From: Purshia tridentata
Lineage: Eukaryota; Streptophyta; Magnoliopsida; Rosales; Rosaceae
Direction: 5' to 3'
Assembly: GCA_003254885.1 (NCBI GenBank)
Contig: QANT01005717.1
Coordinates: forward strand, 1-64,000
Length of the DNA stretch: 64,000 nt
The notes under the pieces are model-generated. The model saw only the letters and a list, made by a program, of their open reading frames with translations, searched no databases and had not been told where the DNA came from. This document shows positions 20,901 to 32,803 of this stretch, piece by piece. Each line of letters starts with the position of its first letter. Within the stretch, counting starts at the first letter, position 1. A program made the translations under genes and the position numbers.

Positions 20901-23560
20901 CTAACTAATAGAATTCAGCCTCCTGCTGAATGGAAGGATGAGAACTTAAGATCCCAGCCCATGATGTTACCTACTGATGTGGAAGTTATTACCTCGAATG
21001 GTAATGTACCCTCTTCCTTTTCTCCACCTATGAGAACTAGTGATGTCCAGGACTCCTCAAACTCATTATTCAGCAATCAGGATCCTTGGAATTTGCGCCA
21101 CGATACTCATCTTCCTCCCCCTAGACCTACCAAAATAGTATTAAAAAAAGAACCCTTTGAAATTAGGGACCCCCTGGGTGGAAATAGTGGGGAACTAAGT
21201 ACAGAAATGCGAATGGAGGATGGAGGGCAGCAGCCACTAGGCAATTTGAACAAGGATCATAGTTCAGAGCATGCCCGGCCTTCCAAAGGTCAGTCAAATG
21301 CTGATTTATATTTACTTTATACATAAGTTAATTACTTATTTAGGATGGAAGTTAATTTTTTTTTGCTTCTTTGTCATAGGATCAACGGAGGATCAGATCA
21401 AGCAAGAGCTTCAAGCTGTTGCTGAGGGTGTAGCTGCCTCAGTTTTTCAGCCATCTACGCTGTCAAATCCTGGCTTACATGATAAAGATGAGTCTGCTTT
21501 TGAATCCAATCAAGATGAAGAGGTTCAAAACACAGTCACACATATTTTTAATCTATCTTCTGACCCCTCTCCAACTACACTTGTGCTAATTTCCATTTTC
21601 TATTTCAGGATGCCAAGACAAAAATTCCAGATAAGGCGAATCTGGGTTTTCCAGTATCAGATGGCATCGGTCGGTTGCAGGTTGAAAATTTGGTTTTCTA
21701 TTTTTCCTCATTATGATGTTGTGCGGTTAACTTGTCTCATTACCTATTTGCTCTTGTGGCAGATTATAAAGAACAGTGACCTTGAAGAGCTGAGAGAACT
21801 GGGTTCTGGAACCTTTGGTACTGTTTATCATGGAAAATGGAGGGGCACTGATGTTGCAATCAAACGAATCAGTGATAGGTGTTTTGCTGGGAAGCCTTCA
21901 GAACAGGAGCGCATGGTTGGTCTTTTCATTGCACTAGTTGCCAAATACTATTAATTTTTATTCATTGACACATCTCTTATTTGTCCCAATATTGTGCTTA
22001 TCAGAGAGATGATTTCTGGAATGAGGCCATCAACCTTGCTGACTTGCACCACCCAAATGTGGTAGCTTTCTATGGTGTTGTTCTTGATGGCCCAGGAGGT
22101 TCTGTGGCAACAGTGACAGAGTATATGGTTAATGGTTCTCTTAGAAATGCCTTGCAGAAGAATGAGAAGTAATGTGTTTGTTTCTCTTTTTGTTCTTTGT
22201 ATTACTTTGACTGAACTGTTGGGGATGCAGTAGTTTGGTATATAATTTTCAATGCGATAAAAAGCTGATGCAAAAGTAATCATATCAGGAGTCTGGACAA
22301 GCGCAAGCGTCTCTTGATTGCAATGGATGTGGCATTTGGAATGGAGTACCTGCATGGGAGGAATATAGTGCACTTTGATTTGAAAAGTGACAACTTGCTT
22401 GTCAATCTACGAGATCCGCACCGCCCAATATGCAAGGTAAGTGACTGGAATGCCATTCCTTGCATTCTTGTTCTGGTCCATTTTGTGGTCAACATAATCT
22501 CTCTCTTGAAAAATGCCACAAACTTTTCCGAGTGCAGCATATGATTGTCAGAAGCATGTAGTTTCTGTTGACATGCTTTGTTAAAACCATTGATGAAGCT
22601 TAAGGCAGGTTCCTTGCACTGTAACAGATGCTAAATTAGATGATATAAACTTTAATTAGAAACTTAGCTTTGTCTATGCCTTTTTCCCCTTCTTTTTTTT
22701 TAGAAATACTTAATTAGATGATAACACCTGTTTTTTTCTTTTTTCAAGGTGATAAAATTTATCTGGGTGATAATGATTTCTCATATGGTGTAGCATACTT
22801 CCTTTTGTTGGTCAATTTTGGGGTTTTTATTTTCAGCAGTATCATGGAAGGCACATTTAAACTGATCTAGTGTACCATGCTGTAGTTGGTTTAAGTGTGC
22901 GTTTCAAAGATTGTGTTCCCACATTTGCTTATGATGCCAGGTTGGTGATTTGGGCCTATCCAAGGTGAAATGCCAGACGCTGATCTCCGGTGGTGTGCGG
23001 GGAACACTTCCATGGATGGCACCAGAACTTTTGAATGGTAGCAGTAGCCTGGTTTCTGAGAAGGTTTGTGTTTTTCCTTCTTTTAATTTTTTTTTGAGTT
23101 TTTCACATATGATTGTCGCTCTCTTAAACCTTTTTTCATTTATATAGCATTTTTTTTTGGGGGTACACTAGGTTGATGTGTTTTCTTTTGGTATCGTGAT
23201 GTGGGAGCTCCTCACTGGAGAAGAACCATATGCGGATTTGCACTATGGTGCTATTATAGGTGATCTTCAACTGCTTAATAACTTGTCACTTGTATAACAT
23301 GCTTATTCCTTCAAGGTTTGCTCGGATTTATAGATGCTGATAGTCAGTACTTCACATATAATGCAGGTGGTATTGTGAGCAATACATTGCGGCCACCAAT
23401 CCCGGAGTCTTGTGATCCAGAATGGAAATCACTGATGGAGAGATGCTGGTCTTCAGAGCCATCTGAGAGACTGAACTTCACTGAAATTGCAAACCAGTTA
23501 CGTGCTATGGCTGCAAAGATTCCTCCTAAAGGACAAAGCCAACTGCAGCAACCCTCCTAA
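17970..23560 (+). CDS. PB1-domain Raf-like MAP3K (group B4 type)
   Basis: My exon model is 17970-21288, 21380-21522, 21609-21680, 21763-21915, 22005-22168, 22289-22436, 22941-23063, 23172-23259 and 23367-23560, all GT-AG and in phase, giving 1467 residues. A PB1 domain lies at about 206-312 ([17 protein letters not shown], then [10 protein letters not shown]). A long Gln/Pro-rich linker follows, then a kinase domain from about 1187: [11 protein letters not shown], Lys1212 in [12 protein letters not shown] (Asp1314), DLG rather than DFG at 1336, and [11 protein letters not shown]. The family acts near the top of osmotic-stress and ABA signalling; B4 Rafs phosphorylate SnRK2 kinases in Arabidopsis. 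The N-terminus has four degenerate Y-x-PNLGN repeats. All catalytic residues are present, so it should be active. The exact Arabidopsis orthologue is not decided. Confidence 0.93.
18243..18550 (+). repeat. Degenerate coding repeats (PNLGN motif) in the kinase N-terminus
   Basis: [27 protein letters not shown] and GYISNLGNR occur about 27-31 residues apart in residues 91-190, with Gly-rich spacers and GLD/TDQ-type ends. They look like an old in-frame tandem expansion ahead of the PB1 domain. Confidence 0.7.
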
Positions 23561-24938
23561 ATGATCTCAGGCAAGTTGCTTTATCCTAAATGTCTGTACC
23601 GTGTCTTTGCCTGCCCGTTTCAGGCTGTTGGAAGATAACTAATGTGTTTTGTTTTAATGTGATAGGGAAGTTGTTTCGTTGTTCGACAAAAATTTGAGAT
23701 GTTATAAAGTTGTCAACTCATTAGGTTTACCTTTTTTTTTTTGGTGAAACATAAGGATTACCTTTGAATCAAGTGTTTGCACGTTTTGACATATATCAAT
23801 ACAGCATGAGGATTGGATTGTATGCGTTTCTGTGTTGGCTTCGTTGCTTTGTTCACCAGTAATCGATCCATTTCTCATGGTCTGTGCACCAAAGGTTGTA
23901 TACCACGTGCCCTAGAAAACCATATGGGGATTTTCATGAATCATGGGCAATGCTTATCAGGCTTTTCAATTGGCAAAATAAGTGCCGACTAATCTGACAG
24001 AGGCATATCTTCTTCCCCTCCCCACTTGGGTTGGCTGAAAAGACGATACTAAACTCCAAATTTCCCTGGAACATGAGTGCTGTGAATTTTGCAATGAAAG
24101 TCCAAAGAAACTAACGCACTTGGTCAAACTTATTAAATTAGAGATCAATTTCTTAAAATATGTAACCAAATCGATTGTATTTTTTTCAGTTCCATTGGTT
24201 ACACAGGAGGGAGGCGATGGAACGTTGACTTATTTTATTCTCAGCTCATTGTTCAATCTGTATAACCACTTGGATCAACTCTTAAGAGCCGTATTTTTTC
24301 ATTTAAGAAGACGCGAGTTCCTATCCTACCTATTAAATTCAGAAAAAACTGCAATTTATTTAAGGTTTCTTAACCAGAAAAAGCAAAAAAAAAAAAATGG
24401 TAATTGCAAAATTTGGTATATCACGCAATTCGTTTGAAATTTAGACATCCCATAATGAATACGTTCCTCAGTCTTCACCCTCATCACCTTGTAAGAAATC
24501 AAAATTGCAATCTGTTTTCGGAAGCCTGAGGAAGCATGTAGTTTAGTTAGTTCTGTTTGTCTTAAAGTCTGATTTGGACATGTCAGTCTCCTCTGTTCCT
24601 TCCAAAAGAGAAAAATATCCAAGCAAGCATCGTCTTTCTCTGTTTGGATCGCTGCTTTTGGGCTTTCTTTGTCACATAATGTTTCTCACGGCGTCTGTTT
24701 TGGATTGCAACCAAGTCGGCAAATACTATTCACTAGTCAAACCCTTTATCTATCCACTATTCCTTGTTTTGTTTTATTTCTGAAATTTTGTAGGCTTTTC
24801 ATCATCAGCATTATACAATGAGCTCTTTCCAATTCAGAGCATCAACCCACCAACCTCCGTTTCTTTGATATTTCCTTTTTCTCTTCTAAATTTAAGACTC
24901 TTCCATTCCAAGTCTTTCACCAAAGATTCTCTTCTCTT
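23561..24938. other. 3' flank of kinase and promoter of next gene
   Basis: No coding region is supported. Frames of 60-105 codons here lack family features. The last 150 bases are CT-rich leader for the gene at 24939. Confidence 0.5.
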
Positions 24939-25493
24939 ATGGCTACCCATGAACATAGACCAACCTTGCTTGTGAACCACAGTTCCCCCCTCAAGGAGTA
25001 TGATCACGAAGAAGATATTGATGGCTATGAACACGATGCTTCCGCTGCCAGTTATGGTTGTTTCAGGCTCTTTGGGTTCACATGGCAGCGGCGGAGCAAC
25101 GGCAATGAACGTAGATGTTTATTGCAGCAAGAAGGGAGATGCAAGGAGATGGCATGGTGTATGAAGAGACTGAACAGGGCTAAGGAGCTTACAGAAGTAT
25201 TAGGCGGGCCAAAGTGGAAGACCTTCATGAGAAAGATTGGTGGATACTGCAAGAGTATGAAGCAAAAGAAGAATGGATTTGCTGGAAAAAAGAAGCAGAA
25301 GAATAGGTTTCAGTATGATCTTCATAGTTATGCTCTCAATTTTGATGGGGGTGGTGTTAGTAGAGAAGGAGATGATGGTTTGGTTCTTCATTCCTCAGCA
25401 AGGTTTGCAGCTCATTCTTCCCATGAACAAAGTTCCATAGGCAGAGTGGTTCATGAAACCGACGTATCAGCTTCCATAGAATCCAAAGGTTAG
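24939..25493 (+). CDS. Second plant protein with SYALNFD motif
   Basis: A single-exon frame of 184 residues. The N-terminus is acidic (SSPLKEYDHEEDIDGYEHD), then come CFRLFGFTWQRR and a basic central part (MAWCMKRLNRAKELTEVLGG, then KWKTFMRKIGGYCK). The C-terminal signature NRFQYDLHSYALNFDGG (about 133-149) aligns with FKYDAFSYALNFDHEE of the 4786 gene. The rest is dissimilar, so the two are distant relatives, not recent duplicates. No signal peptide or membrane segment. Function unknown; many relatives of this small plant family are described as stress-responsive. The start is the first ATG of the frame, after a CT-rich leader. Confidence 0.85.
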   Translation: MATHEHRPTLLVNHSSPLKEYDHEEDIDGYEHDASAASYGCFRLFGFTWQRRSNGNERRCLLQQEGRCKEMAWCMKRLNRAKELTEVLGGPKWKTFMRKIGGYCKSMKQKKNGFAGKKKQKNRFQYDLHSYALNFDGGGVSREGDDGLVLHSSARFAAHSSHEQSSIGRVVHETDVSASIESKG

Positions 25494-26281
25494 ATTGGGT
25501 GTCCTTTGTGCTCTCTTCTTTTCCCATTTCTGATGGAAAATTTATGCCGTCATAAAACAGAACAGTCTAAATTTTTTTTTCAGTTGAAATTTTGGCCGAA
25601 AATTCAGAATTAAAATTGAGGGCATGCCAGTATTTAGCCGGAAATTTGTATTACAGATTGCTCACTCTACTCAGAATTCAGAATGTGTACACAACGTAGT
25701 GAACTGATACTAATTTTCTGCAGAATGTAAATACAATAAACATCTATAACTGCTACAAACAAACTGTATTTATAACCATTCTCATCCATAGAAATTTAAA
25801 TACACAAAGCAAACATTTAATCTAGAGGCGCTTAGTAAACAAAAATGCTATCGAGATCCATAGAAACGTGGTACAGAAAGACACTGATGTGTCGGGATGA
25901 GCATACTCATCAGACTGGAAGTGATCAACGCAGACTGGAAGTGATCAACGCAAAAGATAGGCATCGGGCAGCAATAGTATCATTTACTAGCTAGACTAAG
26001 CTTTTACTGTATAAGAAATTTAAAGTTTCCCCAGAAAGAAATAGAATCCTTCCTTGAAGCCCATTTTCTGTATTGGCCAAATATTGCTCTCTGATTGATG
26101 CTAGACTTTCATTTTTCCATAAGTTGAGGACTAGTTAGGTGTTACATTTACTTGAACCGTTGGTTGTTGACATCACCTGCATCACTTATATTTTTTTCCA
26201 AATTACAATTGGAAAAAGCTTGTAAGATTTGTAAAAGCAAAGCAAACTGATGTCAACAAAACGGCAATGTCTATTACGCTC
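25494..26281. other. Convergent 3' region between SYALNFD gene and KNOX gene
   Basis: The two genes converge here, so the stretch should hold both 3' ends. A 20-base unit (CAGACTGGAAGTGATCAACG) is repeated twice in tandem at 25912-25951. No gene is seen. Confidence 0.5.
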
Positions 26282-28295
26282 TTACTTCTTGCGTTTGCTC
26301 TTCAAAACAGAAGTTGTGGAAAGGTTACTGTGCCAGTTCCTTTTTCTTTGATTTATGAACCAGTTATTGATCTGTTTCAATTGCAAGCCTGTTTCCTGCA
26401 CCAACCGTGCTTTGTCTTCCTCCTACAGGAAAAGAAAGCGGGTTTTAGATGCCATTAACAATAATTTGCAAAAACTGATAGCTAAAATGGGATTGTATCA
26501 AACTCACTGTTGGGTAGGGCCACTTGGAATGTGATTGCCACCATGATTTTAAGACAGAAGTGGTGTCACCTGGAAGCTTCCCTGCTCTTCTCTTGCGTAG
26601 AATTTCCTCTCTAATGTCTACAATCTTTTCCTTGTAACCCTGAGAAGCAAAGGTTATCACTTAATTATCAGCTACATTCTATGCCCATCTGCCAAATATA
26701 CTAAGTCCACGGTTCATACCTGTTTCAATTCATGCTTCAATTCTTGCCTTACGCGCTCCATCAAGGACCTCTCACTTTCAGTCGGAACAAGAGGACCAAA
26801 TCCCATGCTATCAGGCCCATCCAGACTTCCATCGTACGAGTTGATGTCACTATCCACCTGGTCATCATCGTCGGACATTGTAGCACCTGTGCCTTCACCG
26901 GTGGATACACCTGTAAATGCATCATATACACTGTTTATAAACTAGCCCCTTCACATTAATGTAATCACTGTGCACGTACGCCTTCCTCTTTATGTGAGAG
27001 ATCAAGTCATAACTGGTAATTCCAGACTATGTACATGAAAGAAAGTAAAGGAGGATATGCTTTGTTAAGAAGTCTCAAACAAAAACAGTAATACACACAT
27101 TTGAGTACGTAATAACAGTGATTAAAAGGTTGTATATTTCTTTACTTTTTTTAAATTCTCTTTTCGCTGCCTAACATAAGAAGCACTTGTTGTTGGGGTG
27201 AAAAGAAATAGAAATTACCTGTTAGGCTCTGTAGAGATTGCTCGAGCTCCCAACAAGCCATTACTGCTTCCATGGCATGAACTCGGACATGTTGTTGCAG
27301 TTGTTCTTTGAAGGAACAAAGCAATACAACATAGTTTGTCTACAAGAGAATGAGGGAAAAGGGGAAAGAAAATATCAGATGATAAAATAAAACCCATTAA
27401 TAATAAATTATGAATTATAATTAATGTGATTTTTAAGTAGATGAATAATTTGATTTTAGCTGGAGGATAGAGAACCATTACATCAACAAGACTTGTTATG
27501 TAGTTGAGAATAATAAGGTTATAAAGAAAATGGAGAGCTTTGTGTGTACTTGAAGTTAGTAGTTGATGGCAGAACAGATTCTAATTAATTAAGTGGGAAA
27601 ATATGACAAATTAAAAGATTCTCAAAAGCACTGGAACTGGTAAAGTTGAATAATTGGAGAATTGAACAACATGATTCCTCACTGCCACTGCAATTATATG
27701 ACATTCTGATTATTAACATATCAAGCATACACTTTTCCAATACAGAAAACACTCATAAATAAATAATTCAGAATTTTGATTAAATAATTAAAATTAAACT
27801 CACCATGAATAGATCAAGTTCTTTGTCATCCATGACTTGATCATCACCATTCGCTCGAAGCGCCGAGTACTTGGCCACCACGCGCTGCGACTGCACGAGC
27901 TGCTCGTCGATCTTCGGCAGCTGGTCGACGGGCGTGGCGATCCTCAAGCACGACACGTGCGCCGATACCAGCTGCTCGTACAGCGGGTGGCCGACGATGT
28001 CCGCCTTGAACCTGTTGCTCTCGCACCCGAGCTCGTCTTCTTCGTCCTCTTCGCGGCCGTCGTAGCCGCTTATCTCTCTCCGGTTCCGATCGCTGTAGTT
28101 GCTGCTTTTTCCCGAGGGGGACATGACGACGTCGTCGTTTCGGGAGTCGTGGTGGAGGAAGCTGTTCTGCTGGCGAAACGACGCCGTGGCGTTGTTGAGC
28201 CACGTCGGGGCTCCGGAGAGAGGCGGTGGTTGGTCCGTCGCGGCGAAGGAGTGGAACGCCATTTCGTGAGGGGTTTGGTGGTGGTGAAACGCCAT
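26282..28295 (-). CDS. Class II KNOX homeobox protein (KNAT3/4/5 type)
   Basis: My minus-strand exon model is 28295-27804, 27339-27219, 26910-26720, 26639-26508 and 26422-26282, all GT-AG and in phase, giving 358 residues. KNOX1 is at about 96-136 ([18 protein letters not shown]), KNOX2 at 157-207 ([20 protein letters not shown]), ELK at about 250-275 ([15 protein letters not shown]), and a TALE homeodomain at about 283-346 with the three-residue PYP insertion and [10 protein letters not shown] recognition helix. This is a nuclear transcription factor. Class II KNOX proteins pair with BELL partners and promote differentiation, leaf form, secondary walls and ABA responses. The N-terminus MAFHHH is typical of KNAT3-like proteins, so I start at 28295 and not at an upstream in-frame ATG in the leader. 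It appears intact. Confidence 0.95.
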
Positions 28296-30290
28296 TTGAA
28301 AATTGTGAATTACAAAAGCGCTTTTGGTTTGAGTACTTAAAAAGGAAGAAAAAGATTGGTCCGGACAAGCTGTTTTGGGAGTCTTAAAGAGAGAGATAAG
28401 AGTGTGTGTGTGTGCGTGGGGTGTTGAGAAATGAGAAAGTTGGAATTGAATGTGGATTAGCAAATAAGCAGGGAGAGTAGCACTGCACAGACGGGGAAGC
28501 GGAAAGGGTTTGGAAAAAAGCTCTTTTTTGGGAGAAGACGACTTTGTTGAGTGTTGGCTGACGCCAGGACCGAGGGGGGACGATCGGGCGGTGAGATCGT
28601 CTGACACGTGGTGTTTTTATTGGATGTCGTGTAATAAGACAAATATTGATTATTCATGATTGTAGTGTTTATAGACTTGTAGCTAGTAGCTACGTGACGC
28701 TTAGGCATATAGGCACACACAGTTTACTTTTGAGTAATGTTACAAATGAGTAATGCAATCTCTATTATTTTAACTAATTATTTAGTTCACCATTTCTTAA
28801 TAAAATTAGTACATATATTTTTATTTGTTAAAAATATTATATTCTACTAAAATAATATTTTTATGAGATCATTCTATATATTTATACATCTATTTCTCTT
28901 ATTATACTTATATAAGATCGTTATATGAGTAAAACAATAAACACATTATATATATATATATAAGACTGTCTTATCAAAAATTTTCAAAATTTTATTTGGT
29001 TTTTACACTACATGTGTAAAACCTCTAGTCTCTCGATGTGATAAATGAATACTAGCATTTTTGTTTACTTATCGGTTTGGACCGTTTGGTGGATTTTGCT
29101 TTGGTTTGGGCGTATGATTGTCGTTGTGAGTGCCTTTTACCTTGTCTTCTCTAAAGTACTATTCAAGTATTTATGTGCTTAATATAATATCTCAATATTC
29201 TTTTTTAAAAAATATATTTCTAAATATTTTTCAGTAAGGAAAGACATAAAATCTAATAATATATTTATTAACATTATCATGTTTTGGAGTCGTTCATGTA
29301 AAACATGACATTAATTGCCACATAAGGTAGTTAGATAATTATATATAAATATTATTACTCATTAGGTTAAAAACGCAATATTTCAAATAATACTACCAAT
29401 TAGTTATTGTTTATGTATTTTTTTTATATTTAGTTATAAAAGGTTTAAATTCGAATCACTACTCTTTTAGAGAAAAAAATTATAATAATAATTATAGATT
29501 TCTTTTGTTTAATTTGATACAAATATTCATATACAGATTTTGTATGCTAGCAGGAAGTTTCTTTTAGTTTCAAGGGAAGTTCCACCCCTTGATATGCTCG
29601 AAGGACAATAGAGTAGTCGACAATGAAAACCAATTACTTGCGGGGAAAAAAAATAAACAAAGAAAACCAATTATTTATTTATTTTAAGTTGGTGACAGGA
29701 AATTTAAAAGGAAAGTAGCAAGAAGGAGTTTTCTTCCTTTAACTCTTGGGATACGCTTAAGCAAAAGAGCTTTTTAGGACGAAACAAAATAACACCAAGT
29801 TACCAACCATACAAATCTAATAAACTAAACCAATATTTGCCAAATCTAATATATACATGTAATGAATTATGGCACAAGTAAACAAAAAGGACAAGAGAAG
29901 ATGGAGAAACAATTAATGTCTTTTCATGTATAAACAAAATTATATTAATTTAATATGATATTAGTATTTAGTATGACTCACCTAAGAAACAACTTATGAG
30001 GATTATGAACAACTATTTCATGAGATGCTTTTTATTATTATGAAAAGTGATGAGTGCATTAAATATAATCATAAGACATCATGATGAATTTATTATTATT
30101 TATGTAAGCAAATTGTTACATTAATGAGAAACAACTAAATATATAGTTATTGAACTCATTCATGCAATTGTTCATGATTCATCGTTGATCATAAAAAGCA
30201 TGGGGAGGATTAAGCACCCTAATAAGTTTTTTGGACAGTAGAAACAAGCCACTCAATAACTCTTAAATTAATCTATGTAATATTTATTGC
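28296..30290. other. KNOX promoter and AT-rich intergenic DNA
   Basis: The first 300 bases hold a CT/GA-rich and (GT)n leader and proximal promoter of the KNOX gene. The remainder is AT-rich with no coding region seen. Confidence 0.45.
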
Positions 30291-30299
30291 TAAAAAAAA

Positions 30300-30950
30300 T
30301 GGTTGTACTGGTTGACACGTGGGTGAAGTCGTTAGATTTTCCTTATGGTACTCTGAATATTACAGCGAGCCAAAGACAGTTAACCAAACTCCCAATGACG
30401 CTTGCTTTTGTGTTCCTTCGTCAGTGGTCAGGACTCAGTAGTCGTCCCTACGCACAGCGACCTCAAAGCCGTACGTTAGCACGTGTCGGATGTATGTTTC
30501 ATGGACCACACCATTGTCAGAGAATCCTGTTCGTACAGCTGTAAAAAGGCCCGGGAGGGAGTTGGGGACCACCTGCAGCAGTTGCAATGCTATAATGCTA
30601 TGCTGTGGAGTGGACAGCGTCATAGATTGAATTGGATTGGCGAAGGCGCTGGCGGCTGAAATCACAGGACCTGTTCACGCGCGCCTGTTTGGTGGTCCCC
30701 ACTCCATCCCCTATAGTCGTATACTACTACTGCTACACATTAGTAGTGACCACCCTACTATACTACCACGTTTTACGTTAATGCCGAAAGAAAGAAAGAA
30801 AGAAGAGGCTTCGCCTTCGTCGTTTTCTCCTTGGCTCTGCACCCGTGGGGCCCACTTGGATACTAGTGATACAAACTCTCTAGCAGTTCATTGTTGAATT
30901 GAAATCGTGCCCATTTCAACTTATTGGACGTGGGCCCATGCCTAATCAAG
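30300..30950. promoter_or_regulatory. GC-richer non-coding island with G-box and TCP-like motifs
   Basis: In the middle of very AT-rich DNA, about 2.0-2.6 kb upstream of the KNOX start, lie two CACGTG cores (30316-30321, 30480-30485), GGGACCAC (30565-30572), GTGGTCCC (30692-30699), GGGCCCAC (30848-30855) and GTGGGCCC (30930-30937). The last four fit TCP-factor sites. No credible reading frame is present. It may be a distal KNOX element or the promoter of an unseen transcript. Confidence 0.35.
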
Positions 30951-32803
30951 AAATTTTTTGGTATTATCATTGTACCAACGATGTGTATAATATCATACTT
31001 TTAAAATATATAAACTTACATATATTATGTAATGGTGTGTTGGTTTACAGTTTACACACAAAATATCAAGGAAAATTCTAACTACACCTACCTACTACTT
31101 GGTCGCCTTCCATATTAGTTTATATATTTTTATGATTGTTTCTTGCTCTATTACTCATCAGCCTATTTCATTTGATGACTTTCCCAACTACCACAGAAAA
31201 AGATATTTTTATCTTTGTTAAAATAGAAACTTTGTTTAGCATGAGTCCTAATATCTAAAGATCTTGCATCTTCTTGATTGTGGCAAAAGAAGATAAGGGG
31301 GGAAAAACGTCACATCTTTAGTTGTTACTTGGATTGTGTTGTAACTTTTTCTTTGGGCAGATGCAGGCAGACCATGCAAGTGTAGGGTGGTGTCCCATGC
31401 AGACAGAAATGGTGGGTACACACACTGGAGTGGAGATGCATTGGCATGGTTAAATCAGTGGCCCCATCTGTACTTTTCCCATTTTATAATTCTTTGCCAA
31501 GTACTATTCTGGCAACACCCATCTCCCTCTGAGCAGGCTAGGCCCATGCAGAGGTCAACGAAAGCCCAAATTCCAAGTTAGGTTAGATTAAGGTTAGCAC
31601 AATTGGGTAGGTTAGGTTGGTCCGCCAAAAAAATACCAAATTGCAAGTCCAATTCTTGGACTCAGTTTGGTTTTTTCTCTCAACAAACTACACATAGCCG
31701 AATCGTTGCTGCATCAAATTATTTTTTAACCCAAACATAATATTCTTTAAGAAATGAAAGGCTCAAATTGAATATCATCATCTTATTGCACTTGTCTACT
31801 CGTTAAACAACTGAGACAAAATATTTCACAACATTACAGCAACACCATTTAAACATGTATTAGCACAAAACTTTATCTAAATACCTTTGCAGGTCCTGTT
31901 AATCATTTTATAATCCATGTTATATATAGATATCCTGAATGCTGACACAAGAGTCGAGTTCAAAATAGTGTCTTTTAAGTGTCATAAACTATGTCTTTTA
32001 GAATCCTAACGTATAAGTGTGGGATTCCTAATGTTTTATTTACCAATAATCCTTGCAAAAAGGCCTATTTTGTAAGCTTTGAAAGTAAGTGAACAATGAA
32101 GCATTCAAGCATGAGTTGTTTTGAAGTGAATCCAAAACATCCTCAATGTGATGTGAAAATTTTACTAAATTTCATGGAGTGATTCCAAGAAGCTTTTGGT
32201 GTAATGCCATAATTCAGAGTGAGTCTAGATATCTTTCTCTTCATTTCTTACTCTTTGTATTACATCAGATCATACTCTCTGTTGGGTATATAGGATAAAA
32301 AATAAACAGAGTACCATACAACAGAGATGTTCTTTATATGAGTTGTATGACTATTAATCAGAAATGCACATTCATACAAGATCTCACTTATCAATGACCT
32401 TGATTGACAATCACACAACCGATACTAGTATAACACACACAGACATAAATGTATAAAAAACAATCATGCTCTGTACTTGTGCAACGTCAGGATCATATTA
32501 CTGAGATGATGGATGTTGTTAAGAGCATAAAATGCATTGAAAGTGAATTATATAACCAAATGGGTTACATTAGGATCAGATTGAACACAATTTTCTGCCA
32601 GAAAATTAAACAAGTCTGGTACTTGGTCAAAGCATAAAATGCACGGAAGCATGTTAAAGAACTTAAGTTGTGCTCATTTCAAAATCTTTGCAGGAACAAG
32701 ACTTACATACAATTACAGGGCTCTCACAAAAATATATTGAATCAGTGAACAATAAGAACAAATATATATATGTATATGTATATAATACACATATATGATT
32801 AAA
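30951..32803. other. AT-rich intergenic DNA
   Basis: This contains the 3' flank of the minus-strand cyclophilin gene at its right end. No coding region is supported. Confidence 0.4.

Noticed and set aside
21271-21954. 227-codon frame downstream of kinase exon 1
   Set aside because: It reads through three introns; the real exons are separated by GT-AG sites.
27837-28340. Long plus-strand frame opposite KNOX exon 1
   Set aside because: Antisense shadow of a GC-rich exon.
27780-28607. Longer KNOX N-terminus starting upstream of 28295
   Set aside because: The extra residues are low-complexity leader translation; KNAT3-like proteins begin MAFHHH.
30287-30900. Frames of 76-86 codons in the GC-richer island
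   Set aside because: They overlap on both strands, have no domain or conserved context, and are better explained by base composition.
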